A stretch of DNA of 64,000 nt from Kappaphycus alvarezii (lineage: Eukaryota > Rhodophyta > Florideophyceae > Gigartinales > Solieriaceae): assembly GCA_002205965.3 (NCBI GenBank), contig NADL03000544.1:366764-430763 (forward strand), written 5' to 3'. The number at the start of each line of letters is the position of its first letter. Positions within the stretch are counted from its first letter, which is position 1. This document shows positions 46,820-55,960 of this stretch, piece by piece. Both the position numbers and the translations under genes were made by a program. The notes below the pieces were generated by a model. It made no database searches and was not told the origin of the DNA. It saw only the letters and a list, made by a program, of their open reading frames with translations.

Positions 46820-47246
46820 GGTAGAACGGGAAGGGAATCGAGATCGGGAGGGAGGCAAGGGAATCGACGACAAGGAAAGGGAAGCCAAGTGCGATGGGAG
46901 GATTATGCGAAGGGTGAAGAGAGAAGCGTTAGGATGAGGGGGGTGAGGGGACGATGATGGGGCGAAGAAGGTCTGCAGAAGAGGTGGTTGCACAGACACG
47001 CCAAGGGGGGTCTGCCACGAGTACAACGACTGATTAACAGCACATTGGCGCTTCTCAGAGGCAGGCAGGGATAGTTGGGGGCGTGCCGCAGTACTTGGTA
47101 ATTGATAGGCTGGCCTTGATCAGGGAGGGGATTACGGTGGTAGGAGGTATGGTGGGGGGTTAGGGTGGGATTGCACTGGCTATCTGTGCGACCGTGGCGC
47201 ACTATGAGTGCAGGGGCGTGTGGGCTGTGTGCGAGCTCACCCCTTA

Positions 47247-47419
47247 ATCTGGGGATATACTGTACTGTATCTCCCCAGTAGGTTAGGGTTAGGCACTGGG
47301 TACTCACTACCCGGCACAGTACAGGATATATACTGTACTGTGTCGGGGTTACTTGGAAAAAGGGAAGGACAGGTTCCGCTTGGCCAAGGCAGAAAAGAAT
47401 AAAAGGAAATTTACAAGCA
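47247..47419 (+). repeat. LTR copy (solo or truncated element)
   Basis: Aligns by eye with the 5' LTR of the Gypsy element at 50.8-51.04 kb: GGGATATACTGTACTGTATC then CCCCAG; CACTACCCGGCACAGTACAG; ATACTGTACTGTGTCG; GGACAGGTTCCGCTTGGC; AGAATAAAAGG; ending TTACAAGCA (47411-47419). AATAAA fits an LTR polyadenylation signal. It is followed by TTTAAGATG rather than a TGG primer site, so no adjoining element body is evident. The 5' limit is approximate. Confidence 0.7.
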
Positions 47420-47494
47420 TTTAAGATGTCAAGAGAAAGCCTACACCCAATAGGCTTCAACTTTACCGTTGCATGTTCTGAGCGCTTACACCGC

Positions 47495-47675
47495 CACGCC
47501 CAATAAGAACTTAAGGTCATAACTTGAATTTTGTACTGTATATTCCAGGAAACCTCCGTTCTCAGGGTATGTACAGTAAGTGGTTACTCTACTTACAGTA
47601 TTGCTCGTCTGCAATTGCTTTTATCACGAAAATTAAGTAAAACCTCAGTAGCACACCCAATAAGAGCTAAGGTCC
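47495..47675. repeat. Direct repeat pair around CCCAATAAGARC
   Basis: CACGCCCAATAAGAACTTAA followed by GGTC (from 47494) and CACACCCAATAAGAGCTAAG followed by GTC (from 47650) lie about 155 bp apart in the same orientation. Meaning unknown; possibly a duplicated fragment next to the LTR. Confidence 0.5.
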
Positions 47676-47709
47676 TAGTTAGCTAGTGAATACGCTAAAC
47701 CCCAAGAAA

Positions 47710-48730
47710 CTGTCGCTTGGGATAGGCCTCACTTCGGGGCGCGACGTCGCGGCCGCGGCTTTCTTGGCCTCTTCCGCAGCCGCTGATACACTCGCCCGCT
47801 GTATCTTACCGGCTCTGGTACAAGCTCTCAGCACATAAAACGATGCAGTCGACGCCTATCTGGTGTGGTCTGCCTCATGACAGCTGTCAAAGTAGTTTCT
47901 TCGGTGCCTCTCTTTCGAACAACCGAACCTGGCAAAAGAATCTGACGGGTGCAATTCAAGAAGCGGCTCAAGAACGCACACCCCTTGATGGCAGCAGAAG
48001 AGACACTTTTCGCTCCTCTATAGGCCTCCCCGTTGGTATACAATGAATCTCTGCTCACCATTCCCTGGCCTTAAGACTCACATGGATCGCAAAGCTATTA
48101 ACCATCAGTGACGACTTATGCCACACAACGCGCTAGCGGCGTGGATACAACCGACCACATCTTCCATACATTGAAGTAACCCAAAAAGTTCACCAAAGCT
48201 ATCTCCGTCTGTATTCAATACAACTGTAAGGTTCCACCCTTCGCTCCCAAATATCATTGGATATATGGCCAAGGAACAACTGCCAGGAACCCCTGGATAC
48301 TTTGGTGACCACTTCATGCACTGCTTGTACAGACGAGAGCGGATCGATTGTAACGATCGCCAGGTTACAATTCTCACGTCGGGCTTGGCAAAGTCCGCTT
48401 GGCACCTGATCATGGAGCCTCGTCCCAATGACCGACATCGCTGGAGGCCAAATATCAGGGCTAGAGGGAGTACCGGAGGGACGGCGTTCTTCGACGTTAC
48501 ATTCGTGAATCCGCTGCTTCCTCAAACACACGGTGTCAATGTTTCAACCCTTTCACATCTTTGACAGCGGCGAAAGCGCCAATTTCTTAGGGCATCAAGA
48601 GTTTATCACCAGGGATGCCAGGTACCGTCGATCCTCAAGCCGACCGCACCGATCGAATTGCACTTTTTTGTTAAAGATATTCGGCGTTACGAAAAGAGGA
48701 ACAAATGGACGCCCGGTAGTTACGTAATCG
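47710..48730 (+). pseudogene. Non-LTR retroelement C-terminus with R2-type endonuclease remnant
   Basis: The plus strand reads LSLGIGLTSGRDVAAAAFLA then SSAAADTLARCILPALVQAL (47710-47835), the segment that follows reverse transcriptase in a widespread family of endonuclease-bearing retroelements. After stops, 48265-48564 reads GDHFMHCLYRRERIDCNDR (end of a zinc finger, then the R-x-x-R-H-N-like segment), EPRPNDRHRWRPNIRARGST and AFFDVTFVNPLLPQ. RPN-x-DVT corresponds to the RPD...D-V-T core of PD-(D/E)xK restriction-like endonucleases, with the first Asp now Asn. A frame change near 48.56 kb leads to LHFFVKDIRRYEKRNKWTPG. The reverse-transcriptase part is missing. Dead fragment; subgroup uncertain. 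Confidence 0.5.
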
Positions 48731-49139
48731 CCATTTGACTGCCGTTGTGCTGCAATACTCGTCCATGGGAACGTACCTGTGAATGCTCTTAGTACCGCGT
48801 CCTGTGGATCGAGGAGCAATTATTTCAGATGTGCGGGGACTTCCACTACGAATCTTCATAGTCTACGATGACAGAACTGCGATTTCACGCTCTGTGGGTG
48901 CAGTTGTATTTGACGTTGCTGAGTACAGTACGTCGAACGCTGTTGGTGCAGTTCTAAAGATCATGCTAAGAAAGCGAAAACGTACTTGAATTTTTCTGTA
49001 AAAAGAGGTATTTTCGTGAGCGCTTCGCTGCGAATGAGCGCCTTGTGGGCTTTTTCCTTGCTCTTCGGCCCCTTGCTCTCGTAATTCTTACGTTTTAGTT
49101 CAAGTAAAGACCATTCTACAATTCTGATATTTGTGAAAG

Positions 49140-49786
49140 CTGTATGTATCTTTCAATAGAAGGTGGAGGGCATTGAAAATACACAGAAGTTTGAGGCGGG
49201 TATAAGCATACCTTGATGTTGTAGAACAGCATAGCGGCGAGGTACAGACACCCTACAGGAGACTCTTGCAGTTTCATCTTCCGCTTAAGTCAACAGTTGA
49301 GGAGCAAGACTTGATCTCCTTAAAGACCCACTCCACAGTAACCCCAGCACTAGACATGCATTTGTTAGACGCATTCTGAAATGGCTGCAAGTTACTACCA
49401 TCAAATCGAACTTGCAAGAACCATCCTCGATTGTAACCGGAGTCACCAAACAAACAGAATTGCTCACCACTGATGCTCAGAACTGAAGGGGGAATTCCTT
49501 CCGGATTACTTCGAGTTTACAGTGTTCAGTCATGCCGTCGACCTTCTACTGGCCCATACACATGCAAAATTAGCCCATTTGGAGCTGTCACGGACTGAAA
49601 CTTCATCGAGTGCTTCCTTTTATGTCCATTGTAAGCTACTAGTTGCATCTTATGGCTGCCGTTTGGGCGTGCGATGCCAATCACAGTGCCATCAATTAAG
49701 CCAACACAGTTGGTCAGGCACTGTGTTTTGACCTTTAATCCATTCGCGTAGAGCTTAGCACGCTCCTCCAGGGTCGCACTACTCAA
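49140..49786 (-). pseudogene. PIF/Harbinger transposase pseudogene, copy 2
   Basis: Minus strand: 49786-49526 reads TLEERAKLYANGLKVKTQ, CVGLIDGTVIGIARPNGSHK (first Asp), VAYNGHKRKHSMKFQSVTAP and VYGPVEGRRHD, then TGA. The same frame continues through a second stop to QFCLFGDSGYNRGWFLQVRF (second Asp) and SAGVTVEWVFKEIKSC (Glu, about 49335-49310). Another frame gives KLQESPVGCLYLAAMLFYNI and TSVYFQCPPP near 49.2 kb. The whole DDE triad is legible, and it resembles copy 1 at 16.2-17.0 kb throughout. No Myb-like partner gene or terminal repeats are seen here. A true start codon is lacking; the frame opens at TTG. Confidence 0.8.
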
Positions 49787-49789
49787 TTA

Positions 49790-50765
49790 GACAGACAAAA
49801 TACTACCTGAGGTAGATAGAATCCATTCCAAACCTTCCCAGAAATTTTCAGAAGGTTGAGAACTGCGTTTTCCGAAAATAATTTCAACGTTACCCCAACC
49901 AGCAGAAAAAGCCAATTGGCGTACTAAGATTCATCTCACTAAAATACTTTTCACAGCATAACGGTTTCGGCGGGTTGCTGTTTGAGAGGCTGGCTAGGAG
50001 ATGATTCTCTCTACAACTGCTACATTTTCCTTCTCGAACCTGAACAAGCGGAGTGATTCCGAGTTGCTAAACCCATTCAAGCTAAAAGCAAAGCAATAAA
50101 TGCTTATTCTGATTGTTCGTTAAAGAAGCTTAAACAAATCGGCTCTGCTTGTAAAGGCCTTTTGTGTCACGAGAAGGATGCATCTTGAGGATGTTGATTC
50201 TGTTGGAGGTACCCTGCAACTTCGTTTCAATACGACCATCATCGCAACTCTTTATTTCCAGGCCCTCAGTTGACAGACTGATTTTCTGAAGTCCTTGATT
50301 CTTCCCTTCGGCATAACAAGCTCGAGACTCGGGGTCTTTTTCCATGGGGTACTGGCGATCACACTCGAGTACTCTCCGTACCCATGAGCACCCTCCCCAC
50401 TTTAATACTAATCTACTTTTTTGACCTCATGAGAAATTACAGATTTTCACTAGCCGGTACTCATGAGCTTCGTTAGGGAGATTCCTAATTTCTGAATTTT
50501 TAAAGCGTAAATTCTCAAATGTTAACGGACATTCCTCCTCAATGATTTACGATAGACAGCCTTTTTTGTTCTTTCTATATTTTCAAGATTACCCGGCCAA
50601 CCATAATCGATTCGTTGTTTTACTTTTGTTTAAATAAATCCTGAGCGAAATTATGTGGGCCTCCATACTCACCTATACGTTGAGAGCGCCTAGGTAGTCA
50701 CGCGTGTTTCGGGGGCGGGTGAGGAGCGCCAAGGGAGGTACGCAGTACGTGCGGTAGCTGCGAAG
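49790..50765. other. Intergenic, no gene recognised
   Basis: A 71-codon minus ORF (50345-50130) is charged but unrecognised. The remainder is AT-rich and becomes GC-rich just before the LTR. Confidence 0.5.
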
Positions 50766-51037
50766 TGTTGGTTGGAAGGCCGTTTTTCCTTCGTTCCGTT
50801 GTTTCCGGATACTGCCCCCTCCGTGGGTCGTGCTGGCTCGCTCCTCGATCTAGGGAGATACTGCAATGTACCTCCCCAGGTGATGTAGGATTACTTACCG
50901 TATACCCACTACCTGGCAAAGTACAGTACATATATACTGTACTGTACTGTACTGTGTCGAGGGTACGAGGAAAAAGGAGGAAGACAGGTTTCGCTTGGCT
51001 CTCATTGGCAGGAAAGAATAAGGGACATTACCAAGCA
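50766..51037 (+). repeat. 5' LTR of Gypsy element 1
   Basis: The part 50840-51037 matches the LTR copies at 47247-47419 and 54638-54731, ending TTACCAAGCA. It contains (TACTG)n at about 50930-50957 and GAATAAGG, a poly(A)-signal-like stretch. The start at TGTTGG (50766) is a guess from the usual TG...CA limits. Confidence 0.65.
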
Positions 51038-51041
51038 TTTA

Positions 51042-52210
51042 ATGGTACTGCAACCAAGGTTCGACGACTCCATTACAGACTACAACGCCCCTCAACTCTC
51101 CTTTGGTGGATCCCCCTCTCCCAACATTGTCCGTTTCCTTTTCGCGTTCGATAACGTCGTTACGCGCTGTAAGACGGACAGAGAGAAGGCCCTCCAAATT
51201 ATGTGCCATCTAGAGAAGCTGCTTTCGACTTCTACTACGAGTCGTTTGCAGAGGATGGGTCCCTCATTGAAGACGCCGAGAAGTTCGATATCGTCAAGAA
51301 GAAGCTCCTCAACGATTTCGCGAAGAAGGAGAAGCAGGAGGAGGAGGTACACGAAATCATTGCCGCAGGACTGGACGTTAGAGACATAGGAGGGTCTCTG
51401 GTGCGAATGGATGCCCTTTGCAGGAGGGTAGGCTTTACCATCGGCGACGGAACGGTGGCTGAAGTTATTGGGTGTGTACAGAAGGTTCCAGTCTCCTTTA
51501 CAACCCTGGTGGTGCCTCCGGGCTTCTTACTGGCACGAAACGCGCCATTCAACACTATTATTGGCAGTCCTGCTTTAGAATCTATGCTGGCAAACCTGGA
51601 TTACGAGCGGCAGCCGGTCACGCTGGCGGCTGGGAGGAAGAAGTCGCTTTTACCACTACTCAGTGAGCCCCCAATAATTGACGGGATGCGGACTGATAGC
51701 GAGAATCTCACATCCCCTGGAGAGTCTTATGGAGAGCAGTTTCCTGACTCATCCTCATCAGAGTCAGGCGGCAGCGATGATGGGTCGAGAACAGAGAATG
51801 AATTGGTGTTGGCGATCTTAAACAAGGAACCGTATGAGGTTGATCTAGAGGGCCTGATGTTGGAGGAGGGGTCCACCGAGAAAGACGGGGAAGCGGATCA
51901 TGCCGCGTTTCTCGTCTCGAAGGTGAAGCATCTCGAGGAGGAGAACCAGAAGAAGTTGGAGAACATGCTTAAGGGGACGGACGTGGTAGCGTGTGGAAAA
52001 CATGATCTGGAGCCCGCTCGGGTGCCGGTGGTACATTCTTTCGAGTTGACGGATGAGACTCCTATACATTCGAAAGCCTACCGAATGCCGTCGAGGCATA
52101 ACCAAGTAGTAAGGACAGAAGTGAATGAATTATTAGAAGCTAGAATTAGAAGCTGGAATTATCACGCCTTCGATGTCCGCCTGGTGCTTTCCGGTAGCGA
52201 TCGCCACTAA
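51042..52210 (+). pseudogene. Fused gag start and protease remnant of element 1
   Basis: 51042-51220 encodes a gag N-terminus (QLSFGGSPSPNIVRFLFAFD, KTDREKALQIMCHL) that parallels element 2 (ITFTGGKNEDVEEFLYTYVN, SDEEKAESIFAYLHG). After a frameshift near 51.2 kb the 51203-52210 frame (opening at GTG) continues gag (EAAFDFYYESFAEDGSLIED; LLNDFAKKEK) for about 70 residues, then jumps to the second half of the retropepsin (GFTIGDGTVAEV; APFNTIIGSPALESM). The missing middle includes the rest of capsid, the zinc knuckles and the catalytic D-S-G of the protease. An acidic linker follows, then the start of reverse transcriptase (VPVVHSFELTDETPIHSKAY). So an internal deletion created a gag-protease fusion that keeps an open frame. 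Confidence 0.7.
51043..51064 (+). promoter_or_regulatory. Candidate primer-binding site of element 1
   Basis: Five bases after the LTR end comes TGGTACTGCAACCAAGGTTC then GA. Its reverse complement ends in CCA and divides as T-loop TCGAAC, stem CTTGG (C61 at the right place), acceptor strand TTGCAGT, discriminator A, CCA: exact tRNA geometry, with U72 opposite an expected A1 as in eukaryotic initiator tRNAs. The tRNA identity is inferred. Confidence 0.55.
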
Positions 52211-53331
52211 GAAAGACTGCAGACCCCGGTTCCGCGTCGATTACCGTCACTTAAAGCGATGATTGAAGCCAGACCACTGGTGTTTACCGAAAATAGAAGA
52301 AATTTTCGACGAACTCTCTGGCGTCGAGGTCTTCACAACGTTGTACCTTTACACAGGATACTGGAAGGTTAGAAATTCCGAGCCGTGCAAGGAAGAGACG
52401 ACTTTTGTCTCTCGATATGGAACTCAAAATTCGAGTTGATGCCTTTTGGACTCATGAATACTCCAGCGGCGTTTCAAGGATAATGGGCGAGGTTCTTCGC
52501 AGGTTACCGTTTGCCATGGTCTACGTGAGCGATGTTGTAATATTCTCTAAGACGTTGGAGGAACACATAGCTCACTGCAAAGAGGTGTTCAGGAGAATCC
52601 ACGAAGCGAAGTTGAAGCTGAAGGTAGCCAAGTGCAGCTTTACCCAGTAAGACGTGAATCTGCTTGGTCACATTGTCAATTTGAGTGGTGTGAAGGTGGA
52701 TTCCGACGAGGTCAAAGATATCGTGGAGGCCTCTGTGCCGGAAAATGTGAATGAACTGAGGAGCTTTCGTGGGTTGGCAGGGTACTATCGACGCTTGATA
52801 CGGAACTTCACAGATAGCTCAGCAGTGCTGTACGCTGTAACCTCCGTTAAGAAGGCATTTGAGTGGACCACGGTAATGCAGGAGGCTTTCGAGTACTTGC
52901 AAGAGAAGCTGACGATGCCTCCAGTACTCGCGTTACTAGATTTCGACTCCCCTTACGTGGTGGAGATGGATGCTACTTCGACTGCCGTAGTATTGGTTCT
53001 ATCCCAGAAGAAAGAAGATGGAACAGTGCATCCGGTACAGTTCGCATCTCGGACAATGACGGAGCAGGAACGTCTGTACACTACTAACGAACGGGAATCA
53101 CTCGCTCTAATGTTCTCTCTCAATAATTTTCGTGTATATCTGTTGTTCGACAGGCCTTTTTTGGTATATACGTACCATCAGGCCGTGCAGGCGGCTTTCA
53201 AGAAGAAAGATATATATGGGAGGGTGGCGAGGTGGATGTATTTGATGGCCAGGTACGACTTCGAAATAAAGTACAGGCCTAGAAAGGCCAACGGGGTGGC
53301 TGATTATCTCTCTCGCAGACCCACCGTCTAA
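52197..53331 (+). pseudogene. Reverse transcriptase and RNase H of element 1
   Basis: RT fragments in order: RPRFRVDYRHLK (52225-52260), FTTLYLYTGYWKV (family FTSIDLxSGYWQI; the first catalytic Asp is Tyr), MPFGLMNTPAAFQ (in another frame), and VYVSDVVIFSKTLEEH (52519-52570) where the YxDD box is YVSD. After one stop (52648-52650) a 225-codon frame follows: LLGHIVNLSGVKVDSDEVKD, FRGLAGYYRRLIRNF (RT thumb and connection), then RNase H with VVEMDATSTAVVLVLSQ, NERESLALMFSLNNF, TYHQAVQ (family TDHQAL, Asp replaced by Tyr), ending VADYLSRRP. Both enzyme active sites are damaged. It sits between the protease remnant and integrase, as in Ty3/Gypsy. Confidence 0.85.
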
Positions 53332-53514
53332 TTTGAGGCTTGAAGGGAAGAAAACGACACGAAGGGCCTCGTAGAGACGATCAAATGGGACGACCCTAAA
53401 CTATCTGGATTAGAGCCGGATCTCCTGGACATAACGAGGTTTCTGGCCTGGGAATGGGTCCAGGAGACAGACCTGAAGGAGAAGATATCCATTCGAAGAA
53501 AAGCGAAGATATTA

Positions 53515-54610
53515 ATGATTTGGAATGACACTCTGCTCCGACGGGAGAAGGCTCTGTTCCGACGGGAGAAGGATGGACTGTCCGTTTTTCCTCCTAGCGG
53601 GCAGCGTTCCGTAATAATGACAACGTTCCACAATGATATTGTTCATTGTGATGCTAGTTCCACAAGAAAGTTTGTGAAGGACCGGTTTTGTAGACTTGGG
53701 ATGTATCGGGACGTGACGGAACACGTCAAAGCATGCTCAGGCTGTAAACACCCTCGGAGTCTACCTACTTATCACACGAGTCTTATAGCCACTGTTACTG
53801 GTTTTTTCGAAACGTTTTCAGTGGACTTTGCGAGCCCTTTCAAGCAATCTCGGAATGGAAAGAGGTTTGATTTAATCGAGGTGGAGCACATGACGGTTGG
53901 CCAATAGTTTGGGCAACTGAACGCTCCCCCTCCGATGTTGTCATCTAGTTCGTTGAGAAGGAAATCATCTAGCCGTTCGGCCCCCCGAGGAAGGTAGTTT
54001 CGGACAAAGCCACGGCTTTTATGGCGTCTTCCGTCCAGCAGTTTATGGAGCACGGGATCGATTGGAAGGCCGTCCTCCTGTAAGCTCCTATGGCAAATGG
54101 AAGGGCCGAGAGGATGGTGGGGACTATAAAGCATGAAACAAAAAGGTCAATCGCGCAGAGTGGAGGCGACTGGGCGGAGACTATGCCGAAATTCTTGTAC
54201 GGCTATCGCCGACGTGAACGCGGGGATGTCAATTCGCCGTTCCGATTGATGTATGGAATCGAGCCGAGGATGATGGAGGGCGACACTGTAGCCCTTCTGG
54301 GCAAAGCCAACCCAATTCATCGCCTCGTAGAGATGCTGGAGGGAGCTAGCGTGAGGGCTGCTGTTGTGGAAGCTCGCATGCTCCCCTTAAGGCTAAAGGG
54401 GAGGTCAAACGGTTCGACTTTGGAGACGAAGTGCTAGTGGCGCATGGGACAACATTCAGTAGGGGTCAGAAGTGGCCGTCTTTTGAGTCTTTTACTTACG
54501 GACCGTGCCAGGTAATCAAGGCTAATCGTCCGCGCTTCGAGCCGGTCTCGTTAACTGGTTGAATGACGAGAAAGGCCATCCACGCGCACCGGCTGGTGAG
54601 TTATACTAGG
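53515..54610 (+). pseudogene. Integrase of element 1 (broken)
   Basis: 53515-53907: the H2C2 zinc-binding domain (TTFHNDIVHCDASSTRKFVK; HVKACSGCKHPR), then the catalytic core start FETFSVDFASPF with the first Asp. After shifts, another frame at about 53.99-54.03 kb gives VVSDKATAFMA (second Asp). 54090-54437: MANGRAERMVGTIKHETKRS (Glu), FLYGYRRRERGDVNSPFRLM. About 54.49-54.61 kb: FTYGPCQVIKANRPRFEPVS and HAHRLVSY, a GPY/F-type C-terminal module. At least three frame changes or stops. Some Gypsy elements use this module to choose chromatin targets. Confidence 0.8.
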
Positions 54611-54637
54611 TCATCATGGAAACTCATTTAAGGAGGA

Positions 54638-54731
54638 TTACTGTACTGTGTCCAGGGTACGTGGAACAGGGAGGACGACAGGTTAAACTTGTCCTTCATA
54701 TGCAGGCAAGAATAAAGGACGTTACCAAGCA
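54638..54731 (+). repeat. Truncated 3' LTR of Gypsy element 1
   Basis: ATTACTGTACTGTGTCCAGG through ACAGGTTAAACTTG and AAGAATAAAGGACG to GTTACCAAGCA matches only the last part of the 5' LTR; the first part is missing. It is preceded by AAGGAGG, a possible trace of a polypurine tract. Confidence 0.7.
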
Positions 54732-55546
54732 GTTCATTCCCCCCCCCTAAATTTATTCAGTAGTGTAGGGTAGATGTACAGTATAATCTAATACGGTAGC
54801 TACAAATAAACGCAATCATTCAACATGCAATCAATTTCCCTATGAAGTCTCTGGAAACCACTTTTACAGCTCGCGCGGGAGGAAATACAGTGCCAGATGC
54901 GCGCCGCGGGCTGCAGCGCATCTTTGCAGTACTGTGTAAACCCTTCCAACTAGTAACCGCAAGACCGCCTCCGTTCCGCATCATCAGCAGACCAATCCTC
55001 AGTGCGGTCCTCACCCAACACGCGCCCACAGTCACTCCCCACTATTGTGCTCCATCAGACCCGCCTCAGTACCCCCGCTGGCGCCCAATGCGTTCCGTGA
55101 GCCTGAATTCGCGTAGTCTCCTGACACCAGCACATTACCCACAACACAGTACTGTAAGTAAAGACACTGATACCTCTCTAGCCGCCACAACATCTCTGGG
55201 GGTAACGGGAAATGTATTAATTTGATAACACTCATTGGTCTATATTTTGCAATAAAATATAGGTTATTTTACACAAGACCACAGCGGAAGGTTCTCTACA
55301 GAAAATCAATTATTTTCTGTAGAGCAAGTAAAAATTTAAGATCTTTATTGGCTGTAACAATGCCCATATCTCTATTACCTACCCCCCCAAAACCTCCTCG
55401 CTTCCTAAACCGTTTTCGTAGGACTTATCTTTGATAGAACGCATATCAAAGTAAACTACTGGGGGAGACATATCCCGCCAACTAAAAAATGCCTGTCTTC
55501 AATAAATTCATACATCCTAAATGGTAAACGAAAAGATGCGGTTGAC
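54732..55546. other. Intergenic, no gene recognised
   Basis: A moderately GC-rich patch (54.84-55.2 kb) has overlapping ORFs on both strands without recognisable content. Confidence 0.5.
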
Positions 55547-55960
55547 TTAATCTTCTCTGCAATGTTCTTCCGCATAGTCTTCAAAAAAAACATCAAAATC
55601 AATACTCCGAGAGTGAACATCCTCACTATTTCCTACCTGATGCTCTCCCTCCCACACAAGATTTAGAATGCTGGTATCATCCATAGCTGGAGGCCACATG
55701 TAAGTAAACTCTATAGTGTCCCCTTCAGTCCCAATGCGAATTTGGTAGTCATTCGGACCAACACAACTATGAACTAAAATAGCAATAGTCAAGCATTTCA
55801 TTGCAGTTCCTCTCACATTCCAAATAGAATACATCGCGGCGTGACCGGAGTTTTAGTAGATGCCACAAAATTAAGACCTGTTCCTCCACCCAGTCCAGCA
55901 TCAACACTACCGACGTCATCATACTCCACCTACACTTCCCCTTCAGCACCAGCTGTTCCT
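55547..55960 (-). pseudogene. Unrecognised minus-strand coding fragment
   Basis: Two overlapping frames look like one shifted protein: VEYDDVGSVDAGLGGGTGLN and STKTPVTPRCILFG (55935-55825), then YSIWNVRGTAMKC and GPNDYQIRIGTEGDTIEFTY, MWPPAMDDTSILNLVWEGEH (55834-55570), with an acidic end. The second part has a composition like a folded beta-rich domain. I do not know the family. Surrounded by AT-rich DNA. Confidence 0.3.

Larger units (their letters stand above)
50766..54731 (+). mobile_element. Ty3/Gypsy-type LTR retrotransposon, inactivated (element 1)
   Basis: Order of parts: LTR, primer site, gag start, protease remnant, reverse transcriptase, RNase H, integrase with GPY-type tail, then a shortened LTR. 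That domain order (integrase last) defines Ty3/Gypsy (Metaviridae). The element has a large gag-protease deletion, several stops and shifts, and altered catalytic residues, so it cannot move by itself. Its 5' limit is tentative (TGTTGG at 50766). LTR sequence shared with 54638-54731 confirms the unit. Confidence 0.85.

Noticed and set aside
47280..47296. GGTTAGGGTTAGG, telomere-like repeat
   Set aside because: Only two units, inside the LTR copy and not in the related LTR at 50.88 kb; chance or LTR variation.
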